NCBI RefSeq assembly: GCF_015291745.1
Contig: NZ_CP030060.1
Location: 372,001 to 436,000 of the forward strand
DNA length: 64,000 nucleotides
Source: Bradyrhizobium sp. CCBAU 53351
GTDB lineage: Bacteria > Pseudomonadota > Alphaproteobacteria > Rhizobiales > Xanthobacteraceae
Direction: 5' to 3'
A program made the translations under genes and the position numbers. Shown here piece after piece: positions 36,803-46,874 of this stretch (position 1 is its first letter; the number at the start of each line of letters is the position of its first letter). Below the pieces are notes generated by a model. That model saw only the letters and a list, made by a program, of their open reading frames with translations. It was not told where the DNA came from and ran no database searches.

Positions 36803-38164
36803 CTACGCCGCCGGGAGAGCGAAGGAGAATATTGCCCCTCCCTCTGGTGCGTTGACAACAGTCAGTTCGGCACCATGTTCGCGCACGATTCCGTAGCTGA
36901 TCCAAAGGCCGAGCCCGGTGCCCTCTCCAACGCGCTTGGTCGTAAAGAACGGCTCAAATATGCGACCTATGTTGTGCTGTTCGATCCCGGGCCCGTTATC
37001 GGACAAACGAATCAGGATCTCGTTCTGATTGCGGCGAGCCGATATCTTTAGCCGTGGCTCCTGAGTGCCGCGCGTCGCGTCAATTGCGTTTTCGACGAGA
37101 TTTACGATAACCTGGTGGAGCTGCCCTTCATTCCCGCAAGTCCAAAGATCCGCCTCGATGTCCATGTGAATGTCGAGGCGAACCTGCTTCGTGCGGACTG
37201 CCCAGAGCACGGCGGTGTTGATCAGAGGCTCGATGTTGACGCGATCAAACTCCCCGAGCTTGCTGAGGGAAAGCCGGCGTAAGTTTTTTACAATTTCGCT
37301 AATGCGCACGGCGCCTTCCATTGTCCCGTCCAGGAGCGGGCCGAGATCCTCTAGAATGGCGTCAATGCGGAGGCTTTTCTTCAAGGCTGCAGCTTCGGAG
37401 CTTATCGATGTGCCGTGGACGGCATCAAGGTAGGATGTCAGCGCCGTGCGATAGCGCATCAAGGTGTGCACGTTTCCATAGACGAAGCTGATGGGATTAT
37501 TAAGTTCGTGAGCGACACCGGCCACCAGTCGGCCGAGACTTGCCATTTTCTCCTGTTCTACCAATTGACGCTGCACTCGCTGTAGCTCCTGATGAGCCGT
37601 GTGCAATGCTTCATAGGCTCGGCGAAGCTCGCCGATAGGCCTTCCAGTCAGAACCACGCCAATGAAGCGGCCCCGATGGTCGTGTCGGGGCGAGCTGTTG
37701 ATTGCGAACAGGTCTGAGCTGCCGCCTTCGGTCAAGAAACGGAGTTCGCCATCCACAACCTCGGACGGGCTCCGAGGCTTGAGGAGCGACATGAGCTTGG
37801 CGCCATCGGCAGCGTCAATGATGTCTGCCATCCTCCAGCCGACGATTTCGTCATTGGCGCGGTCAAGCGTGCGCTGTAAAGCGGAATTGACTTGCTGGAT
37901 CTGGCCTTTCGCGTCGCAAACGATGAGGATATCAGAGACAGATTCGATGACGTTGGTGACAAATGCTTGAGCTTCCTCGAGCTCGGCATTCTTGTGTTCC
38001 AGATCGACCTCATAACGCAATAGGTCGGAATAAACCTCATCCATCTTGCGGATGACTTCGATCCAAGCGCCCTCACGCTCGTGGTCGAACTCGATAGCAC
38101 CGCGATCGCTGATCAACTTGAGCAGCGAGTCGGATCCGTCAGGAGAATGCGTCGCCTTTGCCAT
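36803..38164 (-). CDS. hupT: Hydrogenase sensor histidine kinase HupT
   Basis: The 453-residue soluble kinase has a PAS domain (about 67-178), a coiled-coil linker (about 180-208), the phosphoacceptor His219 in VAHELNNP and a catalytic domain with VNLVENAIDA (354-363), DNGPG (389-393), FEPFFTTK (403-410) and GEGTGLGL (413-420). No membrane segment is present. In related systems HupT/HoxJ autophosphorylates without H2 and is restrained by HupUV when H2 is present. Its ATG overlaps the hupR stop by 26 bases, so it is the last gene of the operon. Confidence 0.9.
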   Translation of the reverse strand: MAKATHSPDGSDSLLKLISDRGAIEFDHEREGAWIEVIRKMDEVYSDLLRYEVDLEHKNAELEEAQAFVTNVIESVSDILIVCDAKGQIQQVNSALQRTLDRANDEIVGWRMADIIDAADGAKLMSLLKPRSPSEVVDGELRFLTEGGSSDLFAINSSPRHDHRGRFIGVVLTGRPIGELRRAYEALHTAHQELQRVQRQLVEQEKMASLGRLVAGVAHELNNPISFVYGNVHTLMRYRTALTSYLDAVHGTSISSEAAALKKSLRIDAILEDLGPLLDGTMEGAVRISEIVKNLRRLSLSKLGEFDRVNIEPLINTAVLWAVRTKQVRLDIHMDIEADLWTCGNEGQLHQVIVNLVENAIDATRGTQEPRLKISARRNQNEILIRLSDNGPGIEQHNIGRIFEPFFTTKRVGEGTGLGLWISYGIVREHGAELTVVNAPEGGAIFSFALPAA

Positions 38165-39593
38165 TTTTTCTCAAATCATACCTGGACAGCTTGTTCCGCA
38201 GGCCTACCCGGGACAGGCCGAGCTCGCTGGCAACCCGGCTGATATTGCCCTCATACTTCTCCAGGGAGTTGATGATAACCGACTTCTCCAGATCCTCCAC
38301 CCTGTCCTTCAGGCTCGCTGCGCCGTTCAGGTTCTGTATGACCCCCGTGGCGGTCCGCCTGCCGTTGCGCCGGCCGAGCAGCGTGGGAGCCTGCAATTCG
38401 TCCGAGTCAGCCAGCACGGCCATACGCTGGATCTCGTTCTGCAGTTCGCGCACGTTCCCTGGCCAAAGGTATTTGACGAAGCCCTCAAGAGCAGCGGAGG
38501 CAAAGCGCAGACCTGGCCGGTTGAAGGAAGTCTTGACTTGAGACAGTACTCCTTCTGCGATCAAGGGTATATCCATCGGCCGCTCCCAAAGCGCCGGCAT
38601 GTGAACCGGGAACGCCGCCAGCCGGTAATAGAGATCACGGCGGAAGCGGCCCGCCTCCACCTCGGCCTCAAGATCCCGATTGGTGGCTGCCACCACACGG
38701 ACGTCGACTTTCCTTACACGTTGCGCGCCCAGCGGACGGATCTCGCTCTCCTGCAGCACGCGGAGCAGCTTCACCTGAAACGCCGGCGAGGTCTCTCCGA
38801 TTTCATCAAGGAAGATGGTACCGCCATCGGCAACTTCGAACAGACCGATGCGATCCTGGTAGGCGCCTGTGAAAGCGCCCTTCTTACACCCGAACAACTC
38901 GCTTTCGAGGAGCTCGTCAGGCAGCGCCCCACAGTTCTCAACGACGAAAGCCTTACCGGCTCGGGCTGAGCCGTAGTGGATCGCGCGTGCCAGCAGCTCT
39001 TTGCCGGTTCCGGATTCGCCCGTGATCAGCACGGAGATGTCGTATTCGGCCGCCCGCCGGCCGAGTTCAATGACCGCATGCATCGGGCTGTCCGGGGCGT
39101 GCACAATTCGGTTGAAGTCATAGAGATGCTTAGCTGCGCCGCGCTTGACCGAAACGACCCTCTTGATGTGCTCGGGCGTTGCTTTGACGTCGACCCCTGC
39201 GGTCTCTGTCTCCTTCTGAAGCCGATAGAGCTGGACCGCCTCCTTGACAATGTCGATCAGCCGGTCCGGCTGCCAGGGCTTCGTGATGTATTGATAGATG
39301 CCCGCCTCATTGAGCCCTGCGATGATGTCGTCCGATTCCGAATAGCCGGAGATGATCATGCGAACCGGATCGGGCCAGAGCTCGCGCACCCGCTTGAGGA
39401 AACTGACGCCGGATTCGTGCGGCATGCGCTGATCGCAGATGATGGCGTGGACGATCTCCCCTTCGAGCAGCTTTTCAGCGTCTGCTGCGCTGCCGGCGCA
39501 GAGTACCTCAAAATCCTCGTTGAGGACGCGGCGTAGCGCCTCCTGTGACCTGACCTCGTCGTCGACTACCAAAATAGTACCCTGGAAGCTCAT
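38139..39593 (-). CDS. hupR: NtrC-family response regulator HupR/HoxA
   Basis: This 484-residue regulator has a receiver domain (Asp11, Asp12, phosphoacceptor Asp54, Lys105), an AAA+ domain with Walker A GESGTGKE (192-199), the sigma-54 contact loop GAFTGA (239-244) and Walker B GGTIFLDEIG (257-266), and a Fis-like HTH at about 450-478. It activates sigma-54 promoters of hydrogenase genes. Known HupR/HoxA proteins act in the unphosphorylated form, so HupT phosphorylation turns expression off. The start overlaps the hoxX stop (ATGA). Confidence 0.93.
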   Translation of the reverse strand: MSFQGTILVVDDEVRSQEALRRVLNEDFEVLCAGSAADAEKLLEGEIVHAIICDQRMPHESGVSFLKRVRELWPDPVRMIISGYSESDDIIAGLNEAGIYQYITKPWQPDRLIDIVKEAVQLYRLQKETETAGVDVKATPEHIKRVVSVKRGAAKHLYDFNRIVHAPDSPMHAVIELGRRAAEYDISVLITGESGTGKELLARAIHYGSARAGKAFVVENCGALPDELLESELFGCKKGAFTGAYQDRIGLFEVADGGTIFLDEIGETSPAFQVKLLRVLQESEIRPLGAQRVRKVDVRVVAATNRDLEAEVEAGRFRRDLYYRLAAFPVHMPALWERPMDIPLIAEGVLSQVKTSFNRPGLRFASAALEGFVKYLWPGNVRELQNEIQRMAVLADSDELQAPTLLGRRNGRRTATGVIQNLNGAASLKDRVEDLEKSVIINSLEKYEGNISRVASELGLSRVGLRNKLSRYDLRKNGKGDAFS

Positions 39594-41290
39594 ATGCGCA
39601 CCGCCATGCGGGTAGATTTGTCGAGCGCGCGAGGCGACCTATGGGGTGCGATTGTGAGTGGCGTGCGCGACTTCGGCACCTTGTGAATGAAGTTGTAGCG
39701 GGCGACGTGGTAACTCGGATCGAATCCGTAGAAATTAAGCCGCATCCGCCGCAGCTCCTCGTCGCGATAGGCCTGCAAGGGCTTGTGGGCTTCGTCCGCT
39801 GCGCGACGTCGCTGCTTGTCAGCAAGACGCGTCGCAAAGCGTTCATCCGCCGCCATGCTCGCGGCAAGGCTCATGAGGCGGCCCTCCGCCAGCTCCCCGC
39901 CCGACAGAGCACGATCGATGATGCCAAGGCGCCCCGCCTCTGCCACGCCCATCGGCAGGCGGCATTGCGTGATCCGGGTGGCGTTCGCTGCACCCGCGCG
40001 GCGCGGCAGCAGATAAGTCCAGTATTCCGAGCCGAAGAGATTGCCTATGTCCTTATAATGTGGATTCAGGACGACCTGATCGCTCGCCCAGACCTCGTCG
40101 GCAGCGAGACTTAAAAATACCCCTCCCGCCCCGGCGTTGCCGCGAATGACGGAAACGACGAGCCGATCGGTGGTCTCGATGACAGTGTGCGCAAGATCGT
40201 CGATCGCATTGATGTTGCGCCAAGACTCGTCCGCAGCGCTGTCAGCCGCCTCGATCTCGGCGAGGTGAATGCCGTTGGACCAGTAATCACGTCCACCGGT
40301 CAGGAGAAGCACCTTGGTTGGGCGGGCCAGCGCAGCTCGGTAGGCGTTCAACAACGCTTCGCAGTCAGAGGTCGCCATGGCGCCATTGTAAAAGGAAAAC
40401 TGCAACTCGCCGACCTCGCCCTGCTCGCGATATCGTATGGGCGCATAGCCGCAATCGGGTCGGTACGGCAGGCGCATCGCCTGCTCCGCAAAGACCTTTG
40501 CTGCGGATCGTTTCAGGCTTTTCGGTACAAGCTGCCGCACATGGCCGATCCAGACGGCACCATCGACCGTGGCCCGGGCCAAGGCTCCATCGCAATGCGC
40601 CACAATGGTTCCGGGCACACCGGAGATGCCGCGCGCCTCGTGGGCGTCGAACAGCCTGACATCTTTGAAGAACAAGCTGTCGACCAAGCCCGGCATTCCG
40701 TCTGCACTGTGGATCTTGCGCAGGACGGTCTCGCTCGTGTCGTGCTGCCAATCGATCATCCGGTCGGCCTGCCGGCAGGGCCCGCGCACCCGAATGCGGG
40801 GATCATCGGCAGGCATCGGCGACGGTGTCGGCTGTCCGGCTTCGATTGCTGCAATGGCTTCGAGCACCGCCGCGACCGCGCACGTCGTGACCTCGTTGCG
40901 GTAGATGCTGGATTTAGCCGCGCACCGCATCGGGAAGGTTCTGAAAGCCCAGATCGGACCAGCGTCGAACCCGCCGTCGGCCTGAAGCACAGTCACGCCC
41001 CAATTGGAAACACCTTCCAGAATCGCCCAGTCGAGCGCCGCCGGACCGCGGTCGCCGGGCGGACCGGGATGGACGATCAGGCAGCGCACGCTACGCCAGA
41101 CATCTTCGGGGATTGCGCGCTTGAGGAACGGCGCGATCACCAGATCTGGCTGATACAGCGCCACGCTTTCGCGCGTAACGTCGGGGTGGATATCCAGCTC
41201 GACCGAGACCTCGTGGCCGCCCTCCCTGAGCTCGACGTGGAGCCGTTGCGTCAGGCTGTTGAAGGAGTGCGTGAGAAGCAGGATGCGCAT
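39590..41290 (-). CDS. hoxX: Hydrogenase maturation factor HoxX/HypX
   Basis: The 566-residue protein joins an N-terminal formyltransferase-like domain (about 1-270, with IVHPGPPGDRGPAALDWAIL) to a C-terminal enoyl-CoA hydratase/isomerase-like domain (about 280-540, with GNAGAGGVFLSLAADEV). In aerobic hydrogen oxidisers HypX generates the active-site CO ligand from a formyl-tetrahydrofolate-derived formyl group. It starts 8 bases after hypE and overlaps hupR, so it is part of the maturation operon. Its presence suits hydrogenase assembly in air. Confidence 0.9.
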   Translation of the reverse strand: MRILLLTHSFNSLTQRLHVELREGGHEVSVELDIHPDVTRESVALYQPDLVIAPFLKRAIPEDVWRSVRCLIVHPGPPGDRGPAALDWAILEGVSNWGVTVLQADGGFDAGPIWAFRTFPMRCAAKSSIYRNEVTTCAVAAVLEAIAAIEAGQPTPSPMPADDPRIRVRGPCRQADRMIDWQHDTSETVLRKIHSADGMPGLVDSLFFKDVRLFDAHEARGISGVPGTIVAHCDGALARATVDGAVWIGHVRQLVPKSLKRSAAKVFAEQAMRLPYRPDCGYAPIRYREQGEVGELQFSFYNGAMATSDCEALLNAYRAALARPTKVLLLTGGRDYWSNGIHLAEIEAADSAADESWRNINAIDDLAHTVIETTDRLVVSVIRGNAGAGGVFLSLAADEVWASDQVVLNPHYKDIGNLFGSEYWTYLLPRRAGAANATRITQCRLPMGVAEAGRLGIIDRALSGGELAEGRLMSLAASMAADERFATRLADKQRRRAADEAHKPLQAYRDEELRRMRLNFYGFDPSYHVARYNFIHKVPKSRTPLTIAPHRSPRALDKSTRMAVRI

Positions 41291-41298
41291 GACCGGCC

Positions 41299-42339
41299 TC
41301 AGCAGATCCTCGGCAGTTGTTCGCCCGACAGCCAGTCGACGATCCGGCCACCGCCAAAGCTCGTCGCCATCTGCACGAAATGGTGATCGTCGGCCACGGC
41401 CTCGCCGATGTCGGCCGCATCACAGCCGAGCGGATGCGCGCGCATCGTCGCGAGCACGGCAGCGGCCGCCTCCGGGGCCACAATTGCAACCAGCTTGCCT
41501 TCGTTGGCCACATAGAGCGGGTCGAGGCCCAGCAGTTCGCAGGCCGCGGCCACGCCCGGCTTCACTGGGATCGCCTCCTCCTGCACACGGAAGCCGAGGC
41601 CAGACTGCTGGGCGATCTCGTTGAGCGCGGCGGCTAGCCCGCCGCGGGTCGGATCGCGCATCAGGCGGATGCCCTCTCCGCCTGCGGTGACCATCTTTGC
41701 CACGAGATCATGCAGCGAGGCTGAGTCCGAGACGATCTCGGTCTCGAAGGCGAGGTTCTGCCGCTTCGACATGATAGCGACGCCGTGGTCCCCGAGCGTG
41801 CCGGAGATCAGGACGCGATCGCCGACGCGAGCCTTCTCGGCGGATAGATCGAGGCCATCGGGTACGACGCCGACGCCGGCGGTCGAGATGAAGAGGCCGT
41901 CGGCCTTGCCGCGCTCGACCACCTTGGTATCGCCCGTGATGATATGGACGCCGGCCGCGCGCGCCGCCTCGCCCATAGATTCCGCGATCATCTTCAGGTC
42001 GGAGAAGCGAAAGCCCTCCTCGATGATGAAGCTCGCCGAGAGGTAGAGCGGCCGCGCGCCGGCCATGGCGATGTCGTTGACCGTGCCGTGCACGGCGAGC
42101 GAGCCGATATTGCCGCCCGGGAAGAATAGCGGCGAGACCACGTAACCGTCGGTCGTCATGACCATGCGTCCGGCTGCGACATCGAAGGCCGACTGGTCAT
42201 TGCCGCGCGCCAGCCATTCGTTGCCGAAGGCCGAGTGGAAAAGACCCGAGATCAGCTGTGCCATCGCGCGGCCGCCAGAGCCGTGGGACAGGTCTACGCA
42301 GCCGTTCTTGATGTCGAGCTTGCGTTGATGGGCCTTCAT
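41299..42339 (-). CDS. hypE: Hydrogenase maturation protein HypE
   Basis: This protein of about 346 residues has the PurM-like fold of HypE (DLSHGSGGRAMAQL near the start, ITGDTKVVERGKADGLFI, MRDPTRGGLAAALNEIA) and ends exactly in PRIC. That C-terminal cysteine is carbamoylated by HypF and dehydrated to thiocyanate, giving the cyanide ligand of the Fe site. The ATG at 42339 overlaps the hypD stop (ATGA), which decides the start; the frame is open to 42507 only as shadow. Confidence 0.95.
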   Translation of the reverse strand: MKAHQRKLDIKNGCVDLSHGSGGRAMAQLISGLFHSAFGNEWLARGNDQSAFDVAAGRMVMTTDGYVVSPLFFPGGNIGSLAVHGTVNDIAMAGARPLYLSASFIIEEGFRFSDLKMIAESMGEAARAAGVHIITGDTKVVERGKADGLFISTAGVGVVPDGLDLSAEKARVGDRVLISGTLGDHGVAIMSKRQNLAFETEIVSDSASLHDLVAKMVTAGGEGIRLMRDPTRGGLAAALNEIAQQSGLGFRVQEEAIPVKPGVAAACELLGLDPLYVANEGKLVAIVAPEAAAAVLATMRAHPLGCDAADIGEAVADDHHFVQMATSFGGGRIVDWLSGEQLPRIC

Positions 42340-43478
42340 GATGCCCGCCTCTGCTGATGGTCGCGGAAGCGGCCATAGGTCCAGTGCGCAGCGCAGGCGC
42401 CCTCGGACGAGACCATGCAAGACCCTATCGGCGTTTCCGGCGTGCAGACCGTGCCGAACAGCTTGCAATCGACCGGTTTCTTCACGCCGCGCAGGATGGC
42501 GCCGCATTCACAGGCCGGATTGTCGGCAACGCGGAGCTCCTTCATGTCGAAGCGCGCTTCGGCATCGTATTTCGCGAAAGCGCGCTTCAGCTTCAGGCCG
42601 CTATAGGGTACCTGCCCGAGCCCGCGCCATTCGAACTGGTCGCGCAGCTCGAAAATGTCGGAGACCTCCTCCTTGGCGCGCAGATTGCCGTCACGCTTTA
42701 CAGCGCGGCTGTACTGGTTCTCGACCTCGTGCCGGTTCTCATTGACCTGCCGCACCAGCATCAGGATCGCCTGCATCATGTCGAGAGGCTCGAAGCCCGA
42801 GATCACGACCGGCTTGCCGAATTCTTCCGCGAAGAACTCGTAAGGAGCCGTCCCGATAATAGTCGAGACATGCGCAGGTCCGACAAAGCCGTCGATCTCG
42901 ACCCGGCCGATGTTGCGAATATCCGGGCTCTCCAAGATGTTCTGCATCGCCGGCGGCGTCAGCACGTGGTTGCAGAAGACGCTGAAATTGGCGAGCTGCT
43001 TCTTTTCGGCCAAACGGATCATGACCGCAGTGGGCGGCGTCGTCGTTTCGAAGCCGATGGCGAAGAATACGATCTGGCGCTGCGGATTCTCCTCGGCGAT
43101 CCTGAGCGCATCGATGGTGGAATAGACCATGCGGATGTCGGCGCCTTTCGCCTTTGCCTTCAGCAACGAGGCGCCTTGCGAGCCCGGCACGCGCATCAGA
43201 TCGCCATAGACGCAGAAGATGATTTCGGGCCGTTCGGCCAGTCGGATCGCCATGTCGATGCGCCCCGCCGGCAGTACGCAAACCGGGCAACCCGGACCGT
43301 GGATCATCCGCACGTTTTTAGGCAGCATGTCCTCCAGGCCATAACGCGAGATCGCATGCGTGTGGCCGCCGCAGAATTCCATGAAGCGATAGGGGCGCTG
43401 CGGATCTGCTTCGGACTGGATCGCGTTCGCAAGCCCGAGCGCGATCTCCTTGTCGCGGAACTCGTCGGCATACTTCAT
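42336..43478 (-). CDS. hypD: Hydrogenase maturation protein HypD
   Basis: The 380-residue iron-sulfur protein carries the HypD signatures MEFCGGHTHAI, HGPGCPVCVLPAGRID, FFAIGFETTTPPTA and the C-terminal cysteine set in ADNPACECGAILRGVKKPVDCKL (split here into family blocks). With HypC it holds the Fe(CN)2CO unit during assembly. It overlaps hypC at its start and hypE at its end, both ATGA. Confidence 0.95.
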   Translation of the reverse strand: MKYADEFRDKEIALGLANAIQSEADPQRPYRFMEFCGGHTHAISRYGLEDMLPKNVRMIHGPGCPVCVLPAGRIDMAIRLAERPEIIFCVYGDLMRVPGSQGASLLKAKAKGADIRMVYSTIDALRIAEENPQRQIVFFAIGFETTTPPTAVMIRLAEKKQLANFSVFCNHVLTPPAMQNILESPDIRNIGRVEIDGFVGPAHVSTIIGTAPYEFFAEEFGKPVVISGFEPLDMMQAILMLVRQVNENRHEVENQYSRAVKRDGNLRAKEEVSDIFELRDQFEWRGLGQVPYSGLKLKRAFAKYDAEARFDMKELRVADNPACECGAILRGVKKPVDCKLFGTVCTPETPIGSCMVSSEGACAAHWTYGRFRDHQQRRAS

Positions 43479-43711
43479 GGCATGGCTCCCAGGGCCTCGG
43501 CGCTAAGCTCGTGCAGCAATTCCAGCGTCCGTTGCGCCTCTTCCGGATCGATTTTGGTAAGCGCGTAGCCGACATGGATGATCACGTAGTCGCCGATGGC
43601 GAGATCCTCGATGAGCGCGACGGAGATCTCCTTGCTGACGCCGTCGATGGACACAATGGCCATGTCGTCAGGCAGGAGCTTTGTCACCTCGGCGGGTATG
43701 GCAAGACACAT
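43475..43711 (-). CDS. hypC: Hydrogenase maturation chaperone HypC
   Basis: This 78-residue protein begins MCLAIPAEV with the essential Cys2 and has the conserved IHVGYALTKIDPEEA segment holding His51. HypC binds HypD and the immature large subunit to deliver the Fe cofactor. Its paralogue HupF is encoded at 50568. Its ATG overlaps the hypF stop by one base (TGATG). Confidence 0.95.
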   Translation of the reverse strand: MCLAIPAEVTKLLPDDMAIVSIDGVSKEISVALIEDLAIGDYVIIHVGYALTKIDPEEAQRTLELLHELSAEALGAMP

Positions 43712-45966
43712 CAGGCGGTTCCTTCTAAGCCTTGGTGTTCGAGAAGTTGCAGCCCCGCGATCCAGGCCTGACCCAGGCTTAGGCCGCCATCATTCGGCGG
43801 CAGTTGGCGCGGCAAGAGCGGGGTGAGCCCGGCAGCGATGCAACCGCGCGAAATCCCGGTGCTGAGGCGGGCGTTCAGGAAGCAGCCGCCGCTCAAGGCG
43901 ACGGTCTCAAGTCCGGTCTCACGAGCCGCTTGGGAGATCCAATCGACGCAAGCGGCAGCGAAGGTGCCGTGAAACAGCCCGGCCCCGTCGGTGGGATCCG
44001 GCGCATCGACCACCAGACGGTCGAGCAATGGGAGCAGCGACAGCACGCCATTCTCGATCACCCAGCCGCCGGACACAACGCGCGGCTCGCGGACCCGCGC
44101 CTCTAGCTTCATGGCAGCCTCGCCTTCGTAGGTTTGTACGGTGCAGACCCCGAGCAGCCCTGCGGCCGCATCGAACAGCCGGCCGGCGCTGGTCGTCGTG
44201 GGCATACCGGGTTGTTCGAGCAGAGCCGATAGGCGCGCGGCCTGCGGCTGTGCCGCAAAGCGAGACGCAATCGCATCGCCGCGCCGAAGCGCGTGCAGCA
44301 CGCTGGCGGCCATCCGCCACGGCTCGCGCGCGACCCGATCGCCGCCCGGCATCTTCAGCGGCGCCAGATGCCCGAGCCGCCGGAACCGCGCGCCTTCACA
44401 GGCAAGCAGTTCGCCCCCCCAATTGCCGCCGTCGCTGCCGTAGCCGAACCCGTCAAGCACTAAGGCAAGCACCGGACCTGCGATGCCATGCTCCGCCATC
44501 ACCGAGGCCGCATGGGCGTGATGGTGCTGGACCGCGATCAGCCTGGTCCCGCGTGCCTCGGCGAAACGGGTCGATGCCATGTTCGGATGCAAGTCGTGGA
44601 TCAGGGCGACAGGCTCGACGTCGAGGGTAGACAGCAGATGGTCCACAGTTTCCTCGAAGAATCGGATGCCTTCTGCGGTGTCGAGGTCGCCGATGTGCTG
44701 GGAGACAAAGGCCTCGTTGCCGCGCGTCACCGCCACCGTCGACTTCAGCGCTCCGCCGACGGCAAGCAGGGGCGCCACCGAGCGCGCAAGCCGGACAGGC
44801 TCCGGGACATAGCCTCGCGCACGCCGAATGAACTGGGGCCGTCCGGCGACCACCGCAGCCAAGGAATCATCGGCGCGGGTGACGATGTCGCGGTCATGCG
44901 TGACGATGAGATCGGCGATGCCGGCAAGTCGTTGCTCCGCTTCGCGATTATCGATCAGCAGCGGCTCGCCGCTGAGATTGGCGCTGGTCGCGACAATCGC
45001 CCAGCTCTCGCCGACCGGCGCATGCGCCGCATTCAGCGCATCGAAAATCAGGTGGTGAAGCGGTGCGACCGGCAGCATGATGCCGATGCGCGCCAGCTCC
45101 GGCGCGATTGACTGCACAAGGCGCCCGCGCGACGTCAGCAACACGATCGGCCGCGGCCGTGACTCGAGCAGCGCAAGTTCGACAGCGTCGGCCTCGGCGA
45201 ACTCGGCGACTGCCTCCAGCGTACCGACCATGACGGCGAAGGGCTTCTGATCGCGCTGCTTGCGCAGGCGCAGTTGCCGCACGGCCGCATCATTGTGAGC
45301 ATCGCAGATGAGCTGATAACCGCCGAGGCCCTTGATCGCGACAATCTTGCCGCCCGCGACGGCGGCGGCGATCTCGGCGATGCCATGGCTGAGCCGCGGC
45401 CCGCATCGCGGGCACGCAATCGCCTCGGTATGGAAGCGGCGACTGCCGGGGTCAGCATAATCAGCGGCACAGGCTGCGCACATCGCAAAGCGCTTCATTG
45501 CGGTGGCCGGACGATCATAGGGCAGCCGCTCGGCGATGGTGTAGCGCGGACCGCAATGCGTGCAGTTGATGAAGGGATAGCGGTGGAATCGGCTTGCCGG
45601 ATCGAACAGCTCGCTCAGGCATTCCCGGCAAGTCGCGGCGTCCGCGACGATGCGCGTCGACACCCTACCCTGCTCGCTGGTGCGAATCGAGAACTCCTCG
45701 GTGGCGGCGGCGCCGATCGGCTGAACCGAGATCTCGTCGATCCTGGCAAGCGGCGGCTTTTCCAGTGGCAGCGCGGCGACGAAATCGGACGCCCGCTCGC
45801 CTTCGACTTCGATAAGAACGCCGTTCGGATCGTTGGCGACGAAGCCGCCGAGGCGATAGCGGGTGGCGAGACCATAGACGTAGGGACGAAAGCCGACGCC
45901 CTGCACGGCGCCACGCACATGCAGGCGCAGCCGCTGTCCGTCCCGCGCTGTGGCCTTGTCGCTCAT
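43711..45966 (-). CDS. hypF: Carbamoyltransferase HypF
   Basis: The protein of about 751 residues has an N-terminal acylphosphatase domain (VRGAVQGVGFRPYVYGLA), two zinc-finger modules (CRECLSELFD, CTHCGPRYT, CAACAADY, CPRCGPRL), a YrdC-like nucleotide-binding domain (KGLGGYQLICDA) and a C-terminal Kae1-like carbamoyltransferase domain (VQHHHAHAASVMAEHG, LSGGCFLNARL). It makes carbamoyl-adenylate from carbamoyl phosphate and passes it to HypE. The ATG at 45966 has GGAG five bases upstream; a GTG at 45972 overlaps the hypB stop. Confidence 0.94.
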   Translation of the reverse strand: MSDKATARDGQRLRLHVRGAVQGVGFRPYVYGLATRYRLGGFVANDPNGVLIEVEGERASDFVAALPLEKPPLARIDEISVQPIGAAATEEFSIRTSEQGRVSTRIVADAATCRECLSELFDPASRFHRYPFINCTHCGPRYTIAERLPYDRPATAMKRFAMCAACAADYADPGSRRFHTEAIACPRCGPRLSHGIAEIAAAVAGGKIVAIKGLGGYQLICDAHNDAAVRQLRLRKQRDQKPFAVMVGTLEAVAEFAEADAVELALLESRPRPIVLLTSRGRLVQSIAPELARIGIMLPVAPLHHLIFDALNAAHAPVGESWAIVATSANLSGEPLLIDNREAEQRLAGIADLIVTHDRDIVTRADDSLAAVVAGRPQFIRRARGYVPEPVRLARSVAPLLAVGGALKSTVAVTRGNEAFVSQHIGDLDTAEGIRFFEETVDHLLSTLDVEPVALIHDLHPNMASTRFAEARGTRLIAVQHHHAHAASVMAEHGIAGPVLALVLDGFGYGSDGGNWGGELLACEGARFRRLGHLAPLKMPGGDRVAREPWRMAASVLHALRRGDAIASRFAAQPQAARLSALLEQPGMPTTTSAGRLFDAAAGLLGVCTVQTYEGEAAMKLEARVREPRVVSGGWVIENGVLSLLPLLDRLVVDAPDPTDGAGLFHGTFAAACVDWISQAARETGLETVALSGGCFLNARLSTGISRGCIAAGLTPLLPRQLPPNDGGLSLGQAWIAGLQLLEHQGLEGTA

Positions 45967-45968
45967 CC

Positions 45969-46874
45969 TCACTCCGCTGCCGTCATCTCGGCCGGCTTCG
46001 CCTTCGAAGCCCGCTTGCGGAGCCAGGCATAGAAGGCCAGGAAGCCTTCGCCGGTGCGCGCCGACACCGTCAGCACCTCGATCCTGGGATTGACCCGCCG
46101 CGCATATTCGATGGTCCTGGCGAGGTCGAAATCGAGCACGGGCGCAAGATCGATCTTGTTGATCAGCATAAGCGCGGAGGCAGCGAACATGTCCGGATAT
46201 TTCAGCGGCTTGTCCTCGCCTTCGGTGGTCGAGAACACCACGATCTTGCAGGCTTCACCGAGGTCGAATGCCGCCGGACAGACGAGATTACCGACATTCT
46301 CGATGAACACGACCCCACCGTTCAGCCAGGGCAGCCGGTCATAGGCTTCACCGACCATGGCCGCGTCGAGATGGCAGCCCTTTCCGGTGTTGACCTGGAT
46401 CGCCGGCACGCCGGTTGCGCGGATGCGCTCGGCATCGTTGGAGGTTTGCTGGTCACCCTCGATCACGCCGATCGGGAAACTGTCCTTCAGCTCACTGACG
46501 GTGCGGACTAGCAGCGAGGTTTTGCCGGCTCCGGGGCTCGAAACCAAGTTGAAGGCGAGCACGCCGTCGGCACGGAAGCGAGCGCGGTTGTCGGCGGCGA
46601 GTCTGTCGTTCTTGCCGAGAATATCGCGTTCGATCTGGATGATGCGATCGCTGCTCATGCCCGCGATCTGTTGGCCGGCGGCGTCTGCACTGCAGTCGAG
46701 CAGGCCCGTATCGCCAGGCCCATGATCGTGGCTTCCGTCGTGATGGTGGTGGTGATGGTGACCGGGGCCATGGTGGTGATGATGACCTCCATGAGCGTGC
46801 TCGTGATCCTGATTATGATCATGCGTATGTTCGTTGGACGCTTTGCCGTCGCTGCAGCCGCAGACCGTACACAT
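45969..46874 (-). CDS. hypB: GTPase and nickel-storage protein HypB
   Basis: This 301-residue protein has the N-terminal nickel site MCTVCGC, a His-rich stretch (residues 16-51, 20 histidines) and a GTPase domain with Walker [10 protein letters not shown] (112-120), EGDQQT and an invariant INKIDLAP. It inserts nickel with HypA; the His-rich tract stores nickel, as described for Bradyrhizobium HypB. The ATG at 46874 overlaps the hypA stop (TGATG) and fixes the start; the frame to 47198 is shadow of hypA and hupK. Confidence 0.95.
   Translation of the reverse strand: MCTVCGCSDGKASNEHTHDHNQDHEHAHGGHHHHHGPGHHHHHHHDGSHDHGPGDTGLLDCSADAAGQQIAGMSSDRIIQIERDILGKNDRLAADNRARFRADGVLAFNLVSSPGAGKTSLLVRTVSELKDSFPIGVIEGDQQTSNDAERIRATGVPAIQVNTGKGCHLDAAMVGEAYDRLPWLNGGVVFIENVGNLVCPAAFDLGEACKIVVFSTTEGEDKPLKYPDMFAASALMLINKIDLAPVLDFDLARTIEYARRVNPRIEVLTVSARTGEGFLAFYAWLRKRASKAKPAEMTAAE

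Noticed and set aside
42357..43568. 403-codon plus-strand frame opposite hypD
   Set aside because: hypD on the minus strand has all family motifs and coupled junctions; the antisense frame is a shadow.
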